From positions 527,539 through 591,538 of the forward strand of contig JADKEK010000002.1 of NCBI GenBank assembly GCA_016718035.1: a stretch of DNA of 64,000 nucleotides. Direction: 5' to 3'. Source of the stretch: Bacteroidota bacterium (GTDB taxonomy: Bacteria; Bacteroidota; Bacteroidia; Chitinophagales; BACL12). Below, in pieces: positions 57,072-64,000 of the stretch (the first letter of the stretch is position 1; each line of letters begins with the position of its first letter). The notes beneath the pieces were generated by a model. That model had not been told where the DNA came from, did not search any database, and was given only the letters and a program-made list of their open reading frames with translations. A program made the translations under genes and the position numbers.

Positions 57072-57091
57072 GCCCGTTTTATCTACGGGGC
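57072..57091 (-). promoter_or_regulatory. Leader hairpin upstream of rplM
   Basis: Arms GCCCGT (57072-57077) and ACGGGGC (57085-57091) pair with one bulge, inside the predicted 5' leader of rplM. Ribosomal-protein leaders often bind their own product; no other support here. Confidence 0.35.
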
Positions 57092-57093
57092 AG

Positions 57094-57124
57094 CAAAGAT
57101 ACCCGTACCCCTTTCAAAATACAA
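57094..57124 (-). promoter_or_regulatory. Promoter of the rplM operon
   Basis: Minus-strand TTG (57122-57124), 20-bp spacer, TATCTTTG (57094-57101), a perfect -7 box. Leader to ATG about 46 nt. Confidence 0.65.
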
Positions 57125-57142
57125 GGAAAATGCACAAAAAAA

Positions 57143-57166
57143 AGCGAGCTACCTTCATAACTCGCT
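57143..57166 (-). terminator. Terminator of the metallopeptidase gene
   Basis: Stem AGCGAG / CTCGCT with an A-T extension; T-run on the minus strand from A-tract 57136-57143. Confidence 0.7.
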
Positions 57167-57193
57167 GATTTTCAGTGAAAATTTTGCACTTTT

Positions 57194-57874
57194 TTATCTT
57201 CTACTCATGTATAACATGATGTAATAAATCAAGGTTGCCAATGAACCCAAAGCAGCTACAACATAAGTGTAACCGGCCCAGTTTAAGGCGTCTTTTGCTT
57301 TTCCCATTTCCATGGTTCCGGCCAATGAACTGCCCTGTAACCAGCTGATAGCGCGGTTGCTGGCGTCAATTTCGACAGGTAAAGTCAAAAAGCTGAACAG
57401 GGTTAAAATCCCAAAAAGGATAATACCGGCCAATAATAAGGTTTGCCCTAATGAGCCTCCTACTATAATACCACCAATAATAACCCAAGGCACCCAACCG
57501 GAGGTAACACCAACAATTGGCACCATTTTGCTGCGCATTTGTAACCACGAATAAGCAGTGGCGTGCTGCACAGCGTGACCACATTCGTGGGCGGCAACAG
57601 CAGCTGCTGCAATACTATCGGAACTGTAAACCGATTCGCTCAGGTTTACGGTTTTGTTTACGGGATTATAGTGGTCGGTAAGCTGACCGGCAACCGAAAT
57701 TACCTGAACATCGTGAATACCATTTTCGGCAAGCATACGTTCAGCAATGTCTTTACCTGTTAACCCGCCTTTGACAGGTATTTGAGAATATTTTTTGAAT
57801 TTGCTTTTTAACACGCCGCTCACAATCAATCCGATTATGGCGAACACAATACCAATAATGTAAGCTCCTATCAT
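57194..57874 (-). CDS. Membrane-bound zinc metallopeptidase (YugP/DUF2268-like, HECGH)
   Basis: A 226-residue protein with a first membrane helix near 3-22, zinc motif HECGH (96-100) in AAAVAAHECGHAVQHATAYS, and three more helices from about residue 120 on. The family is 'zinc metallopeptidase' of the YugP type, with no firmly established substrate. It lies 66 bp behind lemA on the same strand, and the pair may form a membrane-stress operon. Confidence 0.85.
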   Translation of the reverse strand: MIGAYIIGIVFAIIGLIVSGVLKSKFKKYSQIPVKGGLTGKDIAERMLAENGIHDVQVISVAGQLTDHYNPVNKTVNLSESVYSSDSIAAAAVAAHECGHAVQHATAYSWLQMRSKMVPIVGVTSGWVPWVIIGGIIVGGSLGQTLLLAGIILFGILTLFSFLTLPVEIDASNRAISWLQGSSLAGTMEMGKAKDALNWAGYTYVVAALGSLATLIYYIMLYMSRR

Positions 57875-57940
57875 TTTCTATCTTCTATTTTAGTTGTTTT
57901 ACGAAATTATATAACGAAATCGGTATAAAAAAGTTTGTTA

Positions 57941-58504
57941 TTACTTGTTAAACAAGTCTTTTGCCGACACATTTTTGCGCTCAGCCTCTTCAATGGCAAG
58001 CACTTCTTTGCGTTTGTAACCCATCATATTGGCCATAATATTGGTTGGAAACATTTCCACCGAGTTGTTATAAGCAGTTACAGCCGCATTATAGGTGCGA
58101 CGTGCAGCCGAAATCTGTTCCTCTATCTCTGTCCAGGTGCTTTGCAATTGAATAAAGCTGGTATTTGCCTTTAAATCAGGATAATTTTCAACCGCAACCC
58201 TCAAACCGCTCAACAAGCCGGTAAGCTGATTTTCCATTCCAATACGCTCCTGAGCAGGCATATTTGGCTGAGCCTGAATGCTATTGCGCAGTTCCACAAT
58301 CTTGGTCAGGGTATCCTGCTCGTAGGTCATATACTGCTTAACGGTTTCCACCAGATTGGGTATTAAATCGAAGCGCTTTTTGAGCATAGCATCGATGGTT
58401 CCAAAGGCGTTTTCTACCTGGTTTTTGCGTCCAACAAGGGTGTTGTATAAACCCACAATAATGAGCAACAATACAACGATGATAATAATAGGAATTAATG
58501 ACAT
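57941..58504 (-). CDS. lemA: LemA-family protein
   Basis: A 187-residue protein with an N-terminal membrane helix (LIPIIIIVVLLLIIVGLYNTL, residue zone 3-23) followed by a long helical domain. NAFGTIDAMLKKRFDLIPNLVETVKQYM is the LemA signature region (residues 33-60), and YNNSVEMFPTNIMANMMGY is the conserved C-terminal block. Cellular role is not settled; often beside membrane proteases, as here. Its upstream region leads into a repeat array. Confidence 0.92.
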   Translation of the reverse strand: MSLIPIIIIVVLLLIIVGLYNTLVGRKNQVENAFGTIDAMLKKRFDLIPNLVETVKQYMTYEQDTLTKIVELRNSIQAQPNMPAQERIGMENQLTGLLSGLRVAVENYPDLKANTSFIQLQSTWTEIEEQISAARRTYNAAVTAYNNSVEMFPTNIMANMMGYKRKEVLAIEEAERKNVSAKDLFNK

Positions 58505-58562
58505 GGCTGTGATATTTCGGGTAAAGATAATAAGATGACGAATATGGGGGAGAGATATTGTG

Positions 58563-59540
58563 ATGACGGGGAAGGAATTTGGGGATTGAGCAATCCCGAT
58601 AGCTATCGGGAGAGCAAGATTGAGGCAGAATTGAGCAAAATTGAAGCAATCCCGATAGCTATCGGGAGAACAAAATTGAGGCAGAATTGAGCAGAATTGA
58701 GCAAGATTGAAAAAATAATAAAATCAATAAACCTTTACAATGAAATGAGAAATTAACAACCTAACAACAAATCAAAATCTTGTTTCAATTTTGATCAATT
58801 ATAAAATAAATAATATTTTACGATGAAATGACAAATTAACAACCTAACACAAATCAAAATTTTGCTCAATCTTGTTCTCCCGATAGCTATCGGGACTCAA
58901 TTATAAAATAAATAATAGTTTACGATGAAATGACCAATTAACAACCTAACAACAAATCAAAATCTTGCTTCAATTTTGTTTCAATCGACTGATCAATAAT
59001 AAAATCAATAATAGTTTACGATGAAATGAAAAATTAACAGCGTAACTCCAAATCAAAATTTTGATTCAATCTTGTTCTCCCGATAGCTATCGGGACTGCT
59101 CAATAATAAAATAAATAATAGTTTACGATGAAATGAAAAATTAACAACCTAACAACAAATCAAAATCTTGCTTCAATCTTGTTTCAATTTTGATCAATTA
59201 TAAAATAAATAATAGTTTACGATGAAATGAGAAATTAACAGCGTAACTCCAAATCAAAATTTTGATTCAATCTTGTTCTCCCGATAGCTATCGGGACTGC
59301 TCAATTATAAAATAAATAATAGTTTACGATGAAATGAAAAATTAACAACCTGACAACAAATCAAAATCTTGCTTCAATCTTGTTCTCCCGATAGCTATCG
59401 GGACTGCTCAATTATAAAATAAATAATATTTTACGATGAAACGAGAAATTAACAGTCTAATTACATATCAAAATTTTGCTCAATCTTGCTCTCCCGATAG
59501 CTATCGGGATTGCTCAATAAAAAAATAAATAAATACTTTA
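58563..59540. repeat. Tandem array of about 8 units of 83-107 bp with seven copies of a 16-bp palindrome
   Basis: The unit contains TTTACGATGAAATGA, ATTAACAACCTAACAACAAA (or variant GCGTAACTCC), then TCAAAATCTTGCTTCAATCT and usually the palindrome CCCGATAGCTATCGGG. Palindrome copies: 58595, 58651, 58879, 59079, 59280, 59387, 59493 (each 16 bp). Units start near 58727, 58811, 58909, 59009, 59115, 59210, 59317 and 59424. The array fills the space between lemA and the recombinase and encodes nothing. Two types alternate (ACC-TAACAACA and GCG-TAACTCCA). Confidence 0.9.
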
Positions 59541-59569
59541 CATATTTTTGACTTGTTTAAACCCTTAAA

Positions 59570-60697
59570 ATGAATAAAGTAACCCTTAGTGTTTTTCACC
59601 ACAGAGGTGAGAAACAAATCAAGATTGAATTCGATTACAATGCTGCTATTGCAAGCAGGCTTAAAGCAGCAGGAGCCAAGTGGAGCAAAACAGCAAGCAG
59701 CTGGTATATTGCCTATTCAAAGCCACATTTTCAGTTTTTGAAACAATTGTTCAGTGAAACGAATGATTACGAATTAATTATTTTAAAACCGGATGAGCAC
59801 TCAACGCCTGTTGATAATTCGGCACATGTGCTAACATCAAATAACAATGAGCAATTATCCGCTTTAATTCGGTTTGATGAAGAGTTATTATTAATGAATT
59901 ACAGCATCAATACAAGAAAGAATTATCGTTCCGATTTTCACCGATTTTTGAATTATTACAATGGGCTGAGTCCGCAAGAAATAACAAGTGAACAAATACG
60001 GGAATATATGTTGCATGGGATAAAAGAGGAAAAAATTAGTGCCACTGCAACAAATGGACGCATTAACGCAATTAAATTTTATTTTGAAAAAGTGTTAAAG
60101 CAGGAGCGTCGAGTTTATGATTTGCCACGTCCTAAAAAACCGAATAAATTGCCAAATATTTTAAGTGAAGATGAGGTATATCGGTTATTGGCCGCATTAG
60201 AAAACATAAAACACCGAGCTATATTATACCTTGCGTACAGTGCCGGATTTAGAATAAGTGAAGTAGTTAATTTGAAATTAACCGACATTGATAGTGAACG
60301 CATGTTAATTCATATACGAAACGCTAAAGGATATAAAGACCGCTACGTATCGCTTTCACCGGTTTTATTGGAAAACTTGCGATTGTATTTTGTAAAGTAT
60401 AAACCAAAGGTTTACTTATTTGAGGGCCAATATGGTGAAACGTATAGTGTACGAAGCATACAGGAAATTTTTAAAAATGCCAAAAAACTGGCCAACATTA
60501 AAAAGCCGGCAAGTTTTCATAGTTTGCGTCACAGTTTTGCGACACATTTATTGGAAGCCGGAACCGACATTCGGTACATTCAAAATATGCTAGGCCATGC
60601 AAGTTTAAAAACCACAGAAATATACACCCATGTATCCCGAAAATCATTAGGAACAATTGAAAGTCCGCTTGACAAATTAATGCGTAGAGGTCTTTGA
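59570..60697 (+). CDS. Tyrosine recombinase, integron-integrase-like without the I2 insertion
   Basis: A 375-residue recombinase. Residues 1-65 are an extra N-terminal domain (FHHRGEKQIKIEF, GAKWSKTASSWYI); about 95-185 a SAM-like core-binding domain; 195-355 the catalytic domain with R228 (AGFR), K254, H317-x-x-R320 (HSLRHSFATH), H343 (LGHASL) and nucleophile Y352. The C-terminus ESPLDKL resembles the RSPLDAL end of integron integrase IntI1, whereas K254-to-H317 is only 63 residues (about 106 in IntI1), so the IntI-specific I2 insert is absent. The gene is followed by a cassette-like array in the same orientation. Confidence 0.92.
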   Translation: MNKVTLSVFHHRGEKQIKIEFDYNAAIASRLKAAGAKWSKTASSWYIAYSKPHFQFLKQLFSETNDYELIILKPDEHSTPVDNSAHVLTSNNNEQLSALIRFDEELLLMNYSINTRKNYRSDFHRFLNYYNGLSPQEITSEQIREYMLHGIKEEKISATATNGRINAIKFYFEKVLKQERRVYDLPRPKKPNKLPNILSEDEVYRLLAALENIKHRAILYLAYSAGFRISEVVNLKLTDIDSERMLIHIRNAKGYKDRYVSLSPVLLENLRLYFVKYKPKVYLFEGQYGETYSVRSIQEIFKNAKKLANIKKPASFHSLRHSFATHLLEAGTDIRYIQNMLGHASLKTTEIYTHVSRKSLGTIESPLDKLMRRGL

Positions 60698-60749
60698 CCC
60701 AAACGGCTTTGCGCAACCCAATAACTGTTGTATATCCAAAAATGCGCAA

Positions 60750-60835
60750 GTTTTGTTATTGATAATCAATGAATTAGAAATACTAATTAGATTTACGGAA
60801 GTTGTGTATATTCGCAAATATATTGTTACCACCAA
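60750..60835 (+). other. Candidate attI-like primary insertion site
   Basis: The region after the recombinase contains the small palindromes TTGATAATCAA and ATTAGAAATACTAAT, then TTCGCAAATATATTGTTACC. CGCAAAT followed by GTTAC mirrors the right half of the attC-like sites (CGCAAAT-9 nt-GTTAC), with a 5-nt spacer here. Sequence shared with the second cassette copy begins exactly at G60825/T60826. Confidence 0.55.
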
Positions 60836-61784
60836 TTGTAAAGAGACAATGAAGCATAGAATTTTCATACTGACAATTTACTTTTTGTTTGGACAGTTCC
60901 AAGCGTGGGGACAGACTGAAACGATAGTAAATTTTAGTAAAAGCGACAAAGTTGGTGAAAAAAAGGATTTAGATTCTCTATTTATTCATCAACAGACACT
61001 TTGATTGTATTTAACTCCGAAGACAATAAAGAATTAAAAAGAAACTAAAGTTTCAGTTCCAGCTGGCAGTGACACAATCATAGGAGTGTTTGAGTATTCC
61101 AATGACTTTAAGGAATGGCATAAAGTTGAATATCCAATCGCATTAGAAAAGGAACTTAAAAGAATGGAATTCAAAATTTACTTTTCCGCAAACGACAAGA
61201 AAGTGGAATTTTACAAGACTTGACTGTAGACAAGTTTTATGCAACGAACCGAGTTTCCATGCAACCTGTTTTCAAAAAACAAATCGGAGAACAACCAGTG
61301 TTTATGATTGTGAGCAATTGCGATGCCTTTGGGTTGCAGTTCATTAAATCATTTCTATGGAACAATGAAAACCAAAATAGAATATGGTTGGTTTGATTTT
61401 CACAGTCATATTGCTCTTCGACTGTTCCCGAAAAACCTCTTAATAAATCCGACACAGTTTATTCTTGGGTTCCTAATTATAATCCTGTGACGAATATATA
61501 ATCAAAAGAAGGGGACATATAAATATACTGTTGCAATGGGACTTGAAGATATTCGGACGGAATACCAACAAAACTTATTGAGCAAGGACAAACGAGAATG
61601 CGGACGGAATATTTTACGAATTAGAAACCGAGTTTATAGTAGAATGAAAAACAACTGGTGGTAACAACACATTTGCAATAGGCGGGGTTTCGTGCTCCGC
61701 AGACAGTTTAGAGGTAGCCGAAAGTTTTGTGCTCCGCATAAACATTTGTGGTAAAAATCCCGCCCATCGCAAATCTGCAAACCG
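60826..61784 (+). mobile_element. Cassette 1 of an integron-like array (959 bp)
   Basis: Bounded by G^TT at 60825/60826 and 61784/61785. It holds one gene (60849-61624) and an attC-like site starting at 61652. Nearly the same sequence is repeated directly as cassette 2. Confidence 0.7.
60849..61624 (+). pseudogene. Secreted cassette protein, copy 1, broken by several indels
   Basis: Starts MKHRIFILTIYFLFGQFQAW, a clean signal peptide. Patched across frames, the homologous protein would be about 260 residues: TETIVNFSKSD, KVSVPAGSDTIIGVFEYSND, FKEWHKVEY, VEFLQDLTVDKFYATNRVSM, YCSSTVPEKPLNKSDTVYSW and an end INILLQWDLKDIRTEYQQNL ... YFTN before TAG (61622-61624). At least six frame changes, mainly at homopolymers. 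Differs from copy 2 mainly by indels. No known family; exported protein of unknown function. Confidence 0.65.
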
Positions 61785-61797
61785 TTACCACCAATTG
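61652..61797 (+). other. attC-like recombination site 1
   Basis: Outer arms CAACTGGTGGTAAC (61652-61665) and GTTACCACCAATTG (61784-61797) pair over 14 bp with one mismatch. Inner arms ATTTGC...GGCGGG (61671-61686) pair with CCCGCC...GCAAAT (61759-61774). The middle holds two copies of GTGCTCCGCA (61692, 61730). Spacers between outer and inner arms are unequal (5 and 9 nt), as with the unpaired spacers of attC hairpins. The outer arm matches GTT but not the canonical GTTRRRY. Confidence 0.65.
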
Positions 61798-62750
61798 TAA
61801 AGAGACAATGAAGCATAGAATTTTCATACTGACAATTTACTTTTTGTTTGGACAGTTCCAAGCGTGGGGACAGACTGAAACGATAGTAAATTTTAGTAAA
61901 AGCGACAAAGTGGTGAAAACAAAAGGATTTAGATTCTCTATTTATTCATCAACAGACACTTTGATTGTATTTAACTCCGAAGACAATAAAGAATTAAAGA
62001 AACTAAAGTTTCAGTTCCAGCTGGCAGTGACACAATCATAGGAGTGTTTGAGTATTCCAATGACTTTAAGGAATGGCATAAAGTTGAATATCAATCGCAT
62101 TAGAAAAGGAACTTAAAGAATGGAATTCAAAATTTACTTTTCCGCAAACGACAAAGAAAGTGGAATTTTTACAAGACTTGACTGTAGACAAGTTTTATGC
62201 AACGAACCGAGTTTCCATGCAACCTGTTTTCAAAAAACAAATCGGAGAACAACCAGTGTTTATGATTGTGAGCAATTGCGATACGACCTTTTGGGGTTGC
62301 AGTTCATTAAATCATTTCTATGGAACAATGAAAACCAAAATAGAATATGGTTGGTTTGATTTTCACGGAGTCATATTGCTCTTCGACTGTTCCCGAAAAA
62401 CCTCTTAATAAATCCGACACAGTTTATTCTTGGGTTCCTAATTATAATCCTGGTGACGAATATATAATCAAGAAGCGGGACATATAAATATACTGTTGCA
62501 ATGGGACTTGAAAGATATTCGGACGGAATACCAACAAAACTTATTGAGCAAGGACAAACGAGAATGCGGACAAGAATATTTTACGAATTAGAAACCGAGT
62601 TTATAGTAGAATGAAAAAGAACAACTGGTGGTAACAGCACATTTGCAATAGGCGGGGTTTCGTGCTCCGCGAACAGTTTAAGTAGCCAAATGTTTTGTGT
62701 TCCGCATAAAATTATTGGTAAAAATCCGCCCATCGCAAATCTGCAAACCG
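61785..62750 (+). mobile_element. Cassette 2 of an integron-like array (966 bp), tandem copy of cassette 1
   Basis: Begins TTACCACCAATTGTAAAG like cassette 1 and ends CTGCAAACCG before TTAGCT. Coding part almost identical apart from single-base indels; the hairpin loop region carries several substitutions. Confidence 0.7.
61808..62591 (+). pseudogene. Secreted cassette protein, copy 2, frameshifted
   Basis: Same protein as copy 1. The opening is read in one frame to KELKKLK (signal peptide, TETIVNFSKSDKVVKTKGFR and YSSTDTLIVFNSEDN), then shifts around 62001; later blocks appear in other frames (VEFLQDLTVDKFYATNRVSM and GCSSLNHFYGTMKTKIEYGW near 62160-62360), ending at TAG 62589-62591. This copy needs fewer repairs than copy 1. 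Reconstructed length about 260 residues. Function unknown. Confidence 0.65.
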
Positions 62751-62763
62751 TTAGCTGCAACCC
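62622..62763 (+). other. attC-like recombination site 2 (hybrid with the edge of cassette 3)
   Basis: Left arm CAACTGGTGGTAAC (62622-62635) and inner arms ATTTGC/GGCGG (62641 on) and CCGCC/GCAAAT (to 62740) are as in site 1, followed by CTGCAAACCG. But the sequence beyond is TTAGCTGCAACC, which does not pair with the left arm. The left arm pairs with the start of its own cassette (61785), as expected for excisable circles. Confidence 0.65.
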
Positions 62764-62800
62764 TATTGCGACACTGCAAACTTTAAACTGACTGCAACAA

Positions 62801-63411
62801 ATGAAGCATTATTACTTTTCTGACAACAACCAACAACTTGGACCGTTCACTTTAGATGAACTCAAAGTTAAGCGACTTAAAAAGTCAACTTTGGTTTGGA
62901 CTGACGGTTTACAGGACTGGACAACTGCTGATACATGACGAACTCAAAAGACTTCGTAATTTCTGAACCACCACCTTTGCCTAGTAAGAAAACAAGTGAG
63001 CCAGACAATACTGTGAAAATAAAGCTGACGCCTCAACTATTTCAAGTGGCTGTGCAAAAGAAGGCAGAAACAACTTTTCTCGGAATTGTTTTGTTGCTTA
63101 CTCCAATTATTATCAAACTTTCAGGAGCTTTCAGTTTTGAAACCGAGGAAAGTTATAATCAGGCACGAACATTTATCGCAATAGCATCATTAGCTATAAG
63201 AATTTTTGTAACGGTTTGGGTTGTTAGCATAGCAAATAGGCAAAATAGAAATTCTACTGGATGGGGATGGTTTGCCTTTTTTCTTCCTTCAATTTCACTA
63301 ATTATTATTGGACTTCTAAACAAACTTCCTCTAAAAATAAACATTGACAGTTCACTTTCAATTGACGAGAAAATCACAATTCTAAAACAGAAGGCGACCG
63401 AATTAAAATGA
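62801..63411 (+). pseudogene. GYF_2-domain (DUF4339) membrane protein, frameshifted
   Basis: The first part MKHYYFSDNNQQLGPFTLDE and LVWTDGLQDWTTAD is a GYF_2 domain as found in many Bacteroidota membrane proteins, ending at TGA 62936-62938. The sequence then shifts frame: KDFVISEPPPLPSKKTSEP follows in the frame starting at 62935, with proline-rich linker and three hydrophobic segments (FLGIVLLLTPIIIKLSG, TFIAIASLAIRIFVTVWVV, FAFFLPSISLIIIGLLN). Two indels near 62930-62955 explain the break. It belongs to the presumed third cassette. Possible protein-interaction role through GYF_2; otherwise unknown. Confidence 0.65.
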
Positions 63412-63441
63412 TTTTAGATATAATGAGGCGTTATCTGTTTT

Positions 63442-63756
63442 ATGAAAATTAAAGAACTGAATGTTGATTATCCGCTGATTGATGAAGAAATCAAAACCTG
63501 CAAAGACAAAATCCAAGCAACCAATAACAGCTTAATTGAAGAGAAAGAAACAGTTCCGCAAAAAAAAGTTATGATTTCTTTTGAAACGAATAATGGCAAA
63601 ATAGAAATCGAACAAAATAATTCCTTTAGTGCGCCAGAGCCAGGAAAAAAAGCATTCAAAAATGGACAACAAGCACCGACAGGAAAATACAAATTTGGTT
63701 TTATGTGGTATGTGCATATTGAAAATGGAATTGTCACAAAAGTTACTCTGTTATAA
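63442..63756 (+). CDS. Small hypothetical protein
   Basis: 104 residues, no signal peptide: polar N-half with coiled-coil-like TCKDKIQATNNSLIEEKETV, then MISFETNNGKIEIEQNN and KYKFGFMWYVHIENGIVTKV, a beta-rich end. No family recognised. Preceded by ATGAGGCGTTATCTG at 63423 on, which loosely recalls a cassette edge (GCGTTATCT) but lacks a partner arm. Likely another accessory gene of the array. Confidence 0.55.
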   Translation: MKIKELNVDYPLIDEEIKTCKDKIQATNNSLIEEKETVPQKKVMISFETNNGKIEIEQNNSFSAPEPGKKAFKNGQQAPTGKYKFGFMWYVHIENGIVTKVTLL

Positions 63757-63785
63757 ATTGAATTCTTATTTGCTAAATTAGAACT

Positions 63786-64000
63786 ATGACTTGTGAATTA
63801 TGTAAGGAAAGAGAAGCCGACAAAAAGAACACTCACTTTTTGACTGACGGAATTATTCGTAGTTGTTTAAATCTTGACGGCAGTAAGGAGCGAGAAAAAG
63901 GTTTCTACTTTGACTTATCCAATGACAACGCATTTGTTGAATTCAATTTTCAACGAGGAACTTCCGTTGACAAACTTGAAGCATCTTTGGGCAGACAAGT
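63786..64000 (+). CDS. Hypothetical CxxC protein, 3' end beyond the window
   Basis: Open from ATG 63786 to the edge (71 codons). Starts MTCELCKEREADKKNTHFLT, where C3, C6 and H17 could bind zinc as in small HNH-like or zinc-ribbon proteins that also begin with a CxxC and 'ADKxNSH' phrase in Bacteroidota. The remainder (FYFDLSNDNAFVEFNFQRG) does not show a complete HNH motif in the visible part. Function unknown. Confidence 0.55.
   Translation, partial: MTCELCKEREADKKNTHFLTDGIIRSCLNLDGSKEREKGFYFDLSNDNAFVEFNFQRGTSVDKLEASLGRQ

Noticed and set aside
58727..59540. CRISPR array in the repeats before the recombinase
   Set aside because: Units follow each other with no unique spacers, lengths vary (83-107 bp) and no cas gene is near.
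63420..63440. Further attC-like edge GCGTTATCTG before the 104-residue gene
   Set aside because: No upstream partner arm or inner stems are present; only a small AGATA/TATCT pairing. Not supported as a site.

Overview
The window looks like a chromosomal segment from a Bacteroidota bacterium. The evidence is: many secreted proteins with type IX secretion (T9SS) C-terminal sorting domains, several genes preceded by the Bacteroidota promoter form TTTG-N19/20-TAnnTTTG, low GC, few Shine-Dalgarno sites, and the neighbourhoods birA/rsfS/ftsH/LUD and rplM-rpsI-rpsB-tsf. A Chitinophagia/Saprospiria-like lineage is plausible, but the class cannot be fixed from sequence reading alone. I saw no rRNA, tRNA or CRISPR array.

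Layout. 1-1.5 kb: edge-truncated beta-propeller T9SS protein. 1.7-9.5 kb: a helical-repeat protein, then a beta-oxidation operon tetR-fadN-fadA-fadE (minus strand) with an operator on its promoter. 9.5-11.4 kb: three small lipoproteins, two of them paralogues. 11.5-14 kb: divergent purD and metF. 14-18.7 kb: envelope and secreted proteins, one frameshifted. 19-25 kb: birA, rsfS, ftsH, a minisatellite-like repeat tract, a LUD gene with an in-frame stop, lpxH. 25.4-28.5 kb: prfA and a compact ArsR operon. 28.6-36 kb: a Fic protein preceded by a striking half-site array, ugd-uxs, kdsD and secreted proteins. 36-47 kb: biotin carrier, M1 peptidase, MsbA-like exporter, frameshifted rbfA, LolE-like permease, TerC, K+ channel, DinB-like protein, ROK kinase. 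46.7-54.2 kb: SGNH hydrolase, GH92 glycosidase, giant SBBP protein. 54.3-58.5 kb: translation genes tsf, rpsB, rpsI, rplM, then a membrane metallopeptidase and LemA.

The most interesting part is 58.5-64 kb. A tandem array of about 100-bp units carrying a 16-bp palindrome leads into a tyrosine recombinase. Downstream lies an array organised like an integron: a candidate attI, then two near-identical cassettes of about 960 bp, each with one gene followed by an attC-like hairpin, then further small accessory genes. Each cassette's trailing arm is complementary to its own leading edge, not to the edge of the next cassette, which is the geometry of an excisable circular cassette. The recombinase lacks the insertion typical of integron integrases, and the sites do not match the canonical attC core, so this may be a divergent integron-like system.

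Caution: rbfA, a PQQ-like lipoprotein, the LUD gene and the cassette genes are all broken by single indels or a stop. The two cassette copies differ mostly by homopolymer-type indels, so some breaks may be consensus errors and not real decay.
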